Source of the DNA: Prevotella sp.
GTDB taxonomy: Bacteria > Bacteroidota > Bacteroidia > Bacteroidales > Bacteroidaceae
DNA length: 64,000 nt
NCBI GenBank assembly: GCA_017619755.1
Contig: JAFZRU010000030.1
Coordinates: 1-64,000 of the forward strand
Reading direction: 5' to 3'
Position numbers and translations under genes: made by a program
In this document: one piece after another, positions 44,201 through 51,317 of the stretch
How positions within the stretch are numbered: the stretch's first letter is position 1
Layout: every line of letters begins with the position of its first letter
Notes under the pieces: generated by a model
Databases searched by the model: none
What the model was told of the DNA's origin: nothing
What the model saw: the letters and a program-made list of their open reading frames with translations, nothing else

Positions 44201-44995
44201 TTATGACTGCTCAGTGGCCGGGCGAGGGCTAAGCGTGGGAGCCTTGTCCTTCACTTGAAGCACTTCGATGTGGTGGATGGGCCATGACTGTTTGCCCTCG
44301 GGCTTGTTGAACACGACGGGATGGATGCACTCTTCGCTGGTCATCCACTCGGCCACCTCGTCCATCCAAACGCGGGCGCCGCTGTTGGTGGGATGGAGAT
44401 GGTCGCTGCGACGCTCCATCTCTATCGATTGGGAATTAAAATAGCGTTTCTTGCCAAACACCTTGGCTATCTCGTCGTTAAAACCATTGTCGGGCTTCGT
44501 GTTGGGGGGGCCGATGAAGATGCATGGCAGGTCGCCGGCTTTGGAAAGCATCCGGGAGAGGCTCTCGTTGATGGTCTTGATGTTCTTGGAGTACAACTCG
44601 TTGCTGCCCATGCAGAAGATGAGGTAGGTGGGGCGCACCTCCTTGATGTAGTAGTCAAGTGTCGTGCTGCTCCATGCCGTGGTGGTGCTACCATACCATG
44701 TCACAGCATACATCGTGTCGCCGCTCTCCTTGCAGTAGTCGTAGAAACGGTAGGCCAGAGGCTCCACCATCGAGTCGCCGATGAAGAGGAAACGCTGGGC
44801 GGTGGAGTCGGGGACGACGGGTTCTTCCACTTCCACGAGCATCGTGCTGTCGGTGCGCTCGGGCAACATGCTGTCGATGTCAATTTTCTTCAGCATCTGC
44901 TTGGCAAAGGTCAACCCCCACGGGGAGATGGCGTAGATGAATAATGCGGAAAAAGTAACCAGTAATATGGTAAATGCCTTGAATTGGGAATTCAT
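44201..44995 (-). CDS. Membrane-anchored SGNH protein, MBOAT partner
   Basis: The 264-residue product has one N-terminal membrane anchor (MNSQFKAFTILLVTFSALFI) and a periplasmic SGNH-type domain: FLFIGDSMVEPLAYR (Ser), YLIFCMGSNELY (Asn) and RSDHLHPTNSGARVWMDEV (Asp/His). In AlgI/AlgX- or PatA/PatB-like systems such a protein transfers the acetyl group to the sugar. The ATG at 44995 was chosen because the membrane segment starts there and a promoter lies just upstream. It is first in the SGNH-MBOAT-CE2 group. Confidence 0.85.
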   Translation of the reverse strand: MNSQFKAFTILLVTFSALFIYAISPWGLTFAKQMLKKIDIDSMLPERTDSTMLVEVEEPVVPDSTAQRFLFIGDSMVEPLAYRFYDYCKESGDTMYAVTWYGSTTTAWSSTTLDYYIKEVRPTYLIFCMGSNELYSKNIKTINESLSRMLSKAGDLPCIFIGPPNTKPDNGFNDEIAKVFGKKRYFNSQSIEMERRSDHLHPTNSGARVWMDEVAEWMTSEECIHPVVFNKPEGKQSWPIHHIEVLQVKDKAPTLSPRPATEQS

Positions 44996-45042
44996 GTCGT
45001 GTTTTATGCTAATGTGAAACTGCTTCCTTTTTAATTCCGCTG

Positions 45043-45074
45043 CAAAATTACACTTTTCTTGCCGAATAGGCAAA
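45043..45074 (-). promoter_or_regulatory. Promoter of the SGNH/MBOAT/CE2 group
   Basis: Minus strand TTTG (45071-45074), exactly 20 bases, TAATTTTG (45043-45050), about 48 bases before the start codon. Confidence 0.8.
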
Positions 45075-45225
45075 TATTCATGCCCTTTTTCTGGCTGTCG
45101 TAAGAATAATAAACATTTTTTTTGATTGTTGTCAACCAAAGGTAGATGAAAGCAACCTTGGGCAACATGTATGTGTGGGCGACCCCCTCCATAAACAATG
45201 TCAAGTAGAAAAACACTCTCAAAAT

Positions 45226-45256
45226 TTTGCGGTGTGGAGAAAAACCACTAAATTTG
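45226..45256 (+). promoter_or_regulatory. Promoter of pepD, with a long leader
   Basis: TTTG (45226-45229), 19 bases, TAAATTTG (45249-45256). The start codon is about 113 bases further, so the mRNA has a sizeable 5' leader (45263-45375); no recognised riboswitch or leader peptide is seen in it. Confidence 0.7.
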
Positions 45257-45375
45257 CTGAAAAATTGGAAGCCATGGTATAAAAGCGTCAATTTTGCTTT
45301 TCGACAAGGCCATCAAATGTGTATGGCGGTGGGGCATGCGCAGTGGCTCACCTTAGTTAATATATACAATATAGA

Positions 45376-46836
45376 ATGGAAAAACAACACATTTTGGATT
45401 GTCCGCCGGTGGATGCCGTCATGGACATTTTCAAACAGCTCAACCACATCCCGAGACCATCGCACCATGAGGAGCGGGTGGCCGATTTCATCTGTCAGTT
45501 TGCACAACGACTCGGACTGGAATACGACCGAGACGCCCAGAACTGCGTCGTGGTGAGAAAACCGGCATCACCCGGATGCGAGGATGCAGAGACCATCGTC
45601 ATACTCAACCACATGGATATGGTGTGCGTGGGGATGGAAGACCCGCTGCACGACCCCGTGGAAGCCATCGTGGAGGATGGATGGATGAAGGCAAGGGGCA
45701 CCTCCCTCGGTGCCGACAACGGCATAGGGCTGTCGATGGCTTTGGCCGTCCTGGCCGACGACACCCTGCGACACGGCCCCTTGGAGGTGATCACCACCAC
45801 CAATGAGGAGGATGGCATGACAGGGGCGGCAGCCCTCGACACCGACTTCATCAAAGGGCGCAAGGTCGTCAATCTCGATTCCGAGGACTACGACACCATC
45901 ACTACCGGAGCAGCCGGAGCACTGCTCCAAAGACATCGCTTGCCGGCACCCCTTGTTGATGCCCCGGATGGAAAGCGAAGGTGGTACAAGATCACCATCG
46001 ATGGTGGGAAAGGCGGACATTCCGGCGTGGACATCGCCAAGGGAAGGGCAAGTGCCGTCACCATGGCCTGGGCCGTCCTGGCAGCCATCTACAACGAGTA
46101 TGACTTGGAACTGGCCACCATCGACATCGGCGAGGCCAACGCCTCCATCGCCTCCAAGGCCGAGGTGGTGATCACTGTTCCCTCAGGTGAGGCTGCGGAG
46201 TTTGTCAAGGCACAAGAGGATATTTTCAACGAGTGGGTGCGTGAGGAATACGGCGACACCGACCCCGACGTGAGGTGCCACGTGGAAAAGGTGAAACCCA
46301 TGGAAAAGGTCATCCACCATGATGCCTTCCACCAACTCATGGTATGCTTGGAGCAAGTGACGCAAGGCGTGGTGGACATGAGCGACACCATGCCCGGGAC
46401 ACCGGAGACTTCCAACAATGTGGGACGGGTGTTTTACGACGACGGAGCCATCATCGTCACCACGCACACCCGCAGCTTCATCGATGCAAAGATGAAAGAA
46501 TTGGCGGCCGACATCGCCAAGGTGATGGCAGAGGGCGGAGCCGTTTCGGAAACCCTCATGTCGGCGCCGGCTTGGAAGGAAGACCCTGCCTCTGCGTTCC
46601 TGCAAACCACCTCCGACACCTTCAACGACGTCTTGGGGTGGCGGCCGCGAATGGTGGCCATGCATTTCGTCTTGGAGGCTGGATATTTCGTGCAGAAATA
46701 CCCCGGACTGCAAATGGCAAGCATCGGCCCCCGCATCGTGGAGCCACATTCCACGTCGGAAAGGGTGAAACTCTCCACCATAGAAGACATCTGGAAGGTT
46801 TTCATCAACCTCCTCGCAAGACTGGCTTCATCATAA
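45376..46836 (+). CDS. pepD: Aminoacyl-histidine dipeptidase (M20C)
   Basis: Cytoplasmic di-zinc peptidase of 486 residues that splits dipeptides such as Xaa-His. M20 motifs are present: ILNHMDMVCVG (His and Asp), GTSLGADNGIG (bridging Asp), TTNEEDGMTGA (catalytic Glu-Glu), LDSEDYD and the C-terminal HSTSERV with His. The dimerisation/lid insert lies in the middle. Length is normal for PepD. Confidence 0.94.
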   Translation: MEKQHILDCPPVDAVMDIFKQLNHIPRPSHHEERVADFICQFAQRLGLEYDRDAQNCVVVRKPASPGCEDAETIVILNHMDMVCVGMEDPLHDPVEAIVEDGWMKARGTSLGADNGIGLSMALAVLADDTLRHGPLEVITTTNEEDGMTGAAALDTDFIKGRKVVNLDSEDYDTITTGAAGALLQRHRLPAPLVDAPDGKRRWYKITIDGGKGGHSGVDIAKGRASAVTMAWAVLAAIYNEYDLELATIDIGEANASIASKAEVVITVPSGEAAEFVKAQEDIFNEWVREEYGDTDPDVRCHVEKVKPMEKVIHHDAFHQLMVCLEQVTQGVVDMSDTMPGTPETSNNVGRVFYDDGAIIVTTHTRSFIDAKMKELAADIAKVMAEGGAVSETLMSAPAWKEDPASAFLQTTSDTFNDVLGWRPRMVAMHFVLEAGYFVQKYPGLQMASIGPRIVEPHSTSERVKLSTIEDIWKVFINLLARLASS

Positions 46837-46881
46837 TCACCATCATCACTTCAGCCCAAAACAAACCCCTATAACCTCAAA

Positions 46882-47985
46882 ATGAACAACGACATCAAGA
46901 AAATCGTCCTCACTGGAGGGCCATGCGCAGGCAAGACCACCGCTCTTGTCAAGGTGATAGAGCATTTCTCAAGCCTTGGATACAAGGTGTTCACCATCCC
47001 CGAAGTACCCACCCTTTTCAGTCAGGCGGGCATGAACTATCTCACCGACAACAAGGGCTTGTTCTACCAAGGGGAGAAAGCCACCTTGGAAGTGCAGATG
47101 GCATTGGAAGACAAGTTCATGAGAATGGCGCAAGAATGTGAGGAACCCACCCTCTTGGTGTGCGACCGTGGCGTGATGGACATCTCCGCCTACATGACAC
47201 CCGAGATGTGGGAGCAGATTACCGGTGAACTGGGTGTGTCCACCTCCGACTTGCGGGACAAGCGTTACGATGCCGTGCTACACCTTGTCTCCGCTGCCGA
47301 CGGGGCGGAGGAGTTCTATACCACCACCACCAACGCCCAACGGTATGAGAAGATGGACGAGGAGGGACTTCGTCAGGCTCGCCTTCTCGACAAGAAGGTC
47401 ATCGGCGCCTGGACAGGCCACACCCACCTCCGGGTCATTAACAACCATGAGGATTTTGAGAAAAAACTCAACAGGGTGCTCAAGGAAATCTCCTTCGTCC
47501 TCGGGTTGCCCCAACCCATCGAGGAAGAGCGAAAATACATCGTTGAGGTGGTGGGAGACTTGCCTGAGTGCATCGTGAGTGAAATCACGCAAACCTATCT
47601 CGTGGCTGAGCCTGGATGCGAGGTGAGGCTGCGCCGACGGGGATGGGCGGGAAAGTATGTCAACGTACACACCACCAAGTCCCCCATCTCTGATACGGAA
47701 TACGTGCAGACGGAACGGCAAATCAGCAACAACCTCTACACGTCGCTGCTGCAACAGGCCGACCCCTACCGTCATACCATTCACAAGACGAGGAAGAGCT
47801 TCATTTGGAAAGGGCAGTATTTTGAACTCGACCTTTTCTCACAGCCAATCGATGGGTTGATGATTCTCGAAACGAAGGGGGTGGCTTCCGACGAGTCGGT
47901 GAAATTCCCACCTTTCATACGGGTGGTGGAGGACATCACAGGCAACAAGAAATACTACAATTACAACATCGCCCTTCACAAGTAG
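46882..47985 (+). CDS. P-loop ATPase fused to a CYTH domain (Ttd14-like)
   Basis: The 367-residue product joins an N-terminal AAA_28/NadR-kinase-like P-loop domain (IVLTGGPCAGKTTALVKV, residues 8-25; later LLVCDRGVMDISAYM) to a C-terminal CYTH fold (about 178-360), which opens with EEERKYIVEVVG and continues with CEVRLRRRG, the ExExK/R pattern of triphosphate-binding tunnels, and LMILETKG. The same two-domain order is known from animal Ttd14 (TRPL translocation defect 14). Enzymatic activity is unknown; nucleotide and polyphosphate or phospholipid binding are plausible. Confidence 0.82.
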   Translation: MNNDIKKIVLTGGPCAGKTTALVKVIEHFSSLGYKVFTIPEVPTLFSQAGMNYLTDNKGLFYQGEKATLEVQMALEDKFMRMAQECEEPTLLVCDRGVMDISAYMTPEMWEQITGELGVSTSDLRDKRYDAVLHLVSAADGAEEFYTTTTNAQRYEKMDEEGLRQARLLDKKVIGAWTGHTHLRVINNHEDFEKKLNRVLKEISFVLGLPQPIEEERKYIVEVVGDLPECIVSEITQTYLVAEPGCEVRLRRRGWAGKYVNVHTTKSPISDTEYVQTERQISNNLYTSLLQQADPYRHTIHKTRKSFIWKGQYFELDLFSQPIDGLMILETKGVASDESVKFPPFIRVVEDITGNKKYYNYNIALHK

Positions 47986-48125
47986 GGCGACATGGAGGCA
48001 CTAAAACGTTCTTTCTTTTTGTCGCTTTCTACAATTTGTTTATCCGAAAAGGAAAATAAGAGTAGAATTGTTGTCAAATGAAGAAAAAAAATGCTTAAAA
48101 CTTTTTTTGTTTCGCATAATTATCG

Positions 48126-48133
48126 TATATTTG
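48126..48133 (+). promoter_or_regulatory. -7 element before a gene-less transcript
   Basis: TATATTTG fits the -7 consensus; a T-rich stretch with TTTG (48106-48109) is upstream but at a short spacing of 16 bases. Transcription would run into the terminator at 48231-48269. Confidence 0.45.
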
Positions 48134-48139
48134 CAAAGC

Positions 48140-48270
48140 ATAAACAAACAGCAGATGATATTAATGTTCTCCAATTGTTTTAGGTATTAGGCTTTATAAT
48201 CAATAGAGTGTAATTTTTCTTGGAAAAAACGTCGCCGTCTGTGAGAGATAGCGGCGTTTCATTTTTTTTA
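48140..48270 (+). ncRNA. Candidate small RNA or leader, about 130 bases
   Basis: Between the -7 box and a T8 terminator there is no gene apart from an 11-codon frame starting with ATG at 48155. truA has its own -7 element after the terminator, so this need not be its leader. It may be a small RNA, a short leader peptide transcript, or the 3' end of the preceding gene. The interval 47986-48139 shows nothing else. Confidence 0.4.
48231..48269 (+). terminator. Intrinsic terminator between the CYTH-protein gene and truA
   Basis: CGCCG (48233-48237) plus TCT pairs with AGA and CGGCG (48252-48256), with a two- to three-base bulge, followed by a run of T at 48262-48269. Confidence 0.7.
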
Positions 48271-48329
48271 CCCACCAAGAGATGGAGACGGATTTTCCCA
48301 ACAATTGTTCTTTTTTCAGCAAAAATTCG

Positions 48330-48337
48330 TAATTTTG
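48330..48337 (+). promoter_or_regulatory. -7 element of truA
   Basis: TAATTTTG lies 14 bases before the truA ATG, giving an almost leaderless mRNA. An ATTG at 48304-48307 is the best -33 candidate, with a spacing of 22. Confidence 0.55.
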
Positions 48338-48351
48338 CACCCGAATTCAGC

Positions 48352-49104
48352 ATGGCCAGGTATTTTATCACTTTCAGTTACGATGGCTCGCGCTACCATG
48401 GATGGCAGGTGCAGCCCAATGGCAACTCTGTGCAGGCGGAGATGCAGAGGGCGCTCGCCACGCTGTTGAGGCAGGAGGTGGAGGTGGTGGGAGCCGGGAG
48501 AACCGACGCCGGCGTGCATACGACGAAGATGGTGGCTCATTTCGACTGCCAACAGTTGGTGGACCTTGACCAACTGGCATACAAACTCAACCGCTTGCTG
48601 CCACGCGACATCGCTGTGAGTCATGTGAGGGAGGTGGCCCAAGACATGCACGCCAGATTCTCTGCCACATCCAGAACTTATCATTATTTCATACATACCC
48701 GAAAGGACCCCTTCGTCAATCAATTTTCTTGTCAACTGGGCTACCGTCTTGATTTCGCCTTGATGAACGAGGCCGGGCGCATCCTCACCGGTTATTCTGA
48801 TTTCGGGGCCTTTTGCAAGAGCCATACTGATGTGAAAACCACCATCTGCCAGGTGACGGAGGCACGGTGGGAGGAGGTGGCTCCATATCGGTACCGCTTC
48901 ACCATCACGGCCAACCGCTTCCTTCGCAACATGGTGAGGGCAGTGGTGGGCACCATGGTGGATGTGGGAAGGGGGAGGCTGTCGCTTGATGAATTCAGGA
49001 GCATCATAGAGAGCAAGAGCCGCACAAAGGCTGGTGAGAGCATGCCCGCCAAGGCCCTTTTTTTGGTGGACGTGACCTATCCCGACCAGCCCAACCCATT
49101 CTAA
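48352..49104 (+). CDS. truA: tRNA pseudouridine synthase A
   Basis: Makes pseudouridine at tRNA positions 38-40. The 250-residue protein shows YFITFSYDGSRYHGWQVQPN, the catalytic Asp in GAGRTDAGVHTTKMVAHFD and the C-terminal block FRYRFTITANRFLRNMVRAVVGTMVDVG (seen as YRYRFTITANRFLRNMVRA). The start was moved to 48352 because the conserved protein begins there and the -7 box lies directly upstream. Followed after 12 bases by the EamA gene. Confidence 0.95.
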   Translation: MARYFITFSYDGSRYHGWQVQPNGNSVQAEMQRALATLLRQEVEVVGAGRTDAGVHTTKMVAHFDCQQLVDLDQLAYKLNRLLPRDIAVSHVREVAQDMHARFSATSRTYHYFIHTRKDPFVNQFSCQLGYRLDFALMNEAGRILTGYSDFGAFCKSHTDVKTTICQVTEARWEEVAPYRYRFTITANRFLRNMVRAVVGTMVDVGRGRLSLDEFRSIIESKSRTKAGESMPAKALFLVDVTYPDQPNPF

Positions 49105-49116
49105 ATCATTTCGCAC

Positions 49117-50031
49117 ATGTGGCTCATCTTCGCCTTCATCTCCGCTGCCCTGCTCGGCTGTTACGACTCTTTCAAGAAGGAGGCGCTGGCCGGCAACGCC
49201 GTCATCCCTGTGCTTTTCCTCAACACTGTCTTCTGTTCCCTCATCTTCCTTCCGTTCATCATCCTCAGCAGCACCACGACGCTGCTCGACACCTCACAGT
49301 TTCATGTGCCGGAAGCAGGATGGGAGGCCCACAAGTTCATCCTGCTCAAGAGCGTCATCGTCTTGCTGTCGTGGCTCTTCGGCTATTTCGGAATGAAGCA
49401 TCTGCCGCTCACCATCGTGGGGCCCATCAACGCCACGAGGCCGGTGATGGTGCTTTGCGGCGCACTTCTGGTGTTTGGTGAGAAACTCAATGGATGGCAG
49501 TGGCTTGGTGTCGCTCTCTCCATCGTCTCCTTCTATATGCTCAGCAGGAGTGGGCGAAAGGAGGGCATCGATTTCAAGCACGACAAGTGGATTTATTTCA
49601 TCGTCTTGGCGGCGTTGCTCGGTGCTGTCAGCGGCCTCTACGACAAATATCTCATGGCTCCCCCGGAGAATGGTGGCGTGGGGCTTGACCGCATGCTCGT
49701 ACAGAGTTGGTACAACATCTACCAAGCGGCCATGATGCTTGCCGTGCTGATGCTTGCCTGGTGGCCGCAGCGGAAGCACACCACACCCATGCACTGGCAT
49801 TGGAGCATCATCTGCGTCAGCATTTTCCTCTCTGCCGCCGATTTCATCTACTTCTACGCACTGAGCCTGCCGGGGGCCATGATTTCCATCGTCTCCATGG
49901 TGAGGCGTGGGAGTGTCGTGGTTTCCTTCCTCTTCGGTGCCCTCTTCTTCCACGAGAAAAATCTCAAGAGCAAGGTCATCGACCTCATCCTCGTGCTATT
50001 GGGTATGCTCTGCCTGTACATCGGCTCGTGA
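49117..50031 (+). CDS. EamA/DMT-family transporter
   Basis: Inner-membrane protein of 304 residues with ten helices in two EamA repeats: the first ends around INATRPVMVLCGALLVFGEKLNGWQWLGVALSIVSF, the second around SIVSMVRRGSVVVSFLFGALFFHEKNLKSKVIDLILVLLGM. The family exports or imports small metabolites; the substrate is unknown. It is 12 bases after truA and likely co-transcribed. Confidence 0.88.
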   Translation: MWLIFAFISAALLGCYDSFKKEALAGNAVIPVLFLNTVFCSLIFLPFIILSSTTTLLDTSQFHVPEAGWEAHKFILLKSVIVLLSWLFGYFGMKHLPLTIVGPINATRPVMVLCGALLVFGEKLNGWQWLGVALSIVSFYMLSRSGRKEGIDFKHDKWIYFIVLAALLGAVSGLYDKYLMAPPENGGVGLDRMLVQSWYNIYQAAMMLAVLMLAWWPQRKHTTPMHWHWSIICVSIFLSAADFIYFYALSLPGAMISIVSMVRRGSVVVSFLFGALFFHEKNLKSKVIDLILVLLGMLCLYIGS

Positions 50032-50163
50032 GACAATCGGTCAAATGTGTTTATCCAACAGCCAATTAGGTTTTCAGACAAGCAAATTTCATCTATCAAC
50101 AAAAATTTCCTCAGACACGTTAAACTTTTTCCCCTTGTCTGCGTCCAACAAAAAAAGACAGCA

Positions 50164-50532
50164 ATGATTAAAGAAACATACGATTCCCTGCCCAAGCGTG
50201 AAAACCATTTCACTGTGCCTGAAGGTTATTTCGACACGCTTGCGGAAAGGGTGATGGAGCATATCCCCGAAAACGAAGTGAGGATGATGCCTATGCCGGT
50301 GCACAAGCCGCTGAATGTCAAGAGATGGCGGACAGTGGCCGCTGCTGCCGTCGTGCTTGCAGCCGTCTTCGGAGCAGGGCTTTACGTGCATCAGGACTTC
50401 AACGGCGCAGCGGTGGAGGCGATGGCTACGCAGCGGTCTTCATACACCGCTGCCGATGGAAGCATCGATGCCGTGGCTGACTATATCATGTGTGACGATG
50501 ACGACTTATATGCTTATCTGGCAGATGAATAA
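50164..50532 (+). CDS. Small single-span membrane protein, anti-sigma-like
   Basis: The 122-residue product has a cytoplasmic N-terminal part with PEGYFDTLAERVMEHIP, one membrane segment (about 58-78; TVAAAAVVLAAVFGAGLYV) and an acidic periplasmic tail ending CDDDDLYAYLADE. The PxGYFe motif is shared by small proteins encoded after ECF sigma genes in Bacteroidetes, but no sigma gene lies upstream here. It overlaps the next gene by 8 bases. Confidence 0.7.
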   Translation: MIKETYDSLPKRENHFTVPEGYFDTLAERVMEHIPENEVRMMPMPVHKPLNVKRWRTVAAAAVVLAAVFGAGLYVHQDFNGAAVEAMATQRSSYTAADGSIDAVADYIMCDDDDLYAYLADE

Positions 50533-50974
50533 CCAACTACTCTCAACATTAAGACTGACTTTTCTGCTTCTTGCCATGGTGGCTTTGCCCCTCTCGGCAC
50601 AGGAGCACAGGAAATTCGACCCTGCAAAATTCAAGGCCGACCTTCAGAAGTTCATCACCCTTGAGGCATGTCTCACACCCCACGAGGCGGCCGCATTCTT
50701 CCCGCTCTACGATGAGATGAACAATAAGCAGCGCGTGCTTTATGACAAGATACGCGACCTCAAACTTGTGAAGCCTCTCGATGAGGAGCGGTGCAAGAAG
50801 GCCATCGTGGAAATCGACCAGTTGGAGATAGAAATCAAGCAGTTGCAATCCAACTATCACGCCCGCTTCCTTGGTATCATGCCGGCTTCCAAACTTTATG
50901 AAGTCATCAAAGCGGAGAGCAAGTTCCACCGCCAGGCCATGCGCAACGCCGCCAGACCTTGGCCCAGGCGTTAG
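50525..50974 (+). CDS. Periplasmic Spy/CpxP-like helical protein
   Basis: The 149-residue product has a signal peptide (MNNQLLSTLRLTFLLLAMVA, cleavage after LSAQ) and a mature all-helical body: DPAKFKADLQKFITLEACLTPHEAAAFFPLYDEMNNKQR, then KKAIVEIDQLEIEIKQLQSNYHARFLGIMPASKLYEVIKAE. Its size and helical pattern recall Spy/CpxP-type periplasmic chaperones or stress sensors. The overlap ATGAATAA with the upstream membrane protein implies coupling and a shared function. Confidence 0.7.
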   Translation: MNNQLLSTLRLTFLLLAMVALPLSAQEHRKFDPAKFKADLQKFITLEACLTPHEAAAFFPLYDEMNNKQRVLYDKIRDLKLVKPLDEERCKKAIVEIDQLEIEIKQLQSNYHARFLGIMPASKLYEVIKAESKFHRQAMRNAARPWPRR

Positions 50975-51317
50975 CGTTTGTTGAGCAACACCCCCTTTTC
51001 ATACAACCTTCCAGCTCTTTGTTGATCGTCTTACGCCACCCCCTTTTCCCACGAAAAGAATGCGAAAGATTGTCAATGAATAGATGGTTGTGTGGTCATA
51101 TATAATATGTAACAGTTTTGATTCGCTGAGTTACAGGCAGACCTTCCAACATTAATAATCATTAATTTTAGAAAAAAAATCCCCTTTTGCTTTCCTATGT
51201 CATAAATAAGTAGTAATTTTACACCTTGAAATGGGCCTCAAATCGCTTAAAACGCATTTAAATGCCCTCTACGGCGATTTCACGCCTGAAAGTTACTTAT
51301 AAATATGACAACCAATA
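50975..51317. other. Intergenic region and gyrA leader
   Basis: No gene is seen. CACCCCCTTTTC occurs twice (50989-51000 and 51037-51048). A possible gyrA -7 box, TAATTTTA at 51214-51221, has a poor last base, and the nearest TTTG (51186-51189) is 24 bases upstream; the promoter is therefore uncertain. The leader after it would be about 90 bases. Confidence 0.45.
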
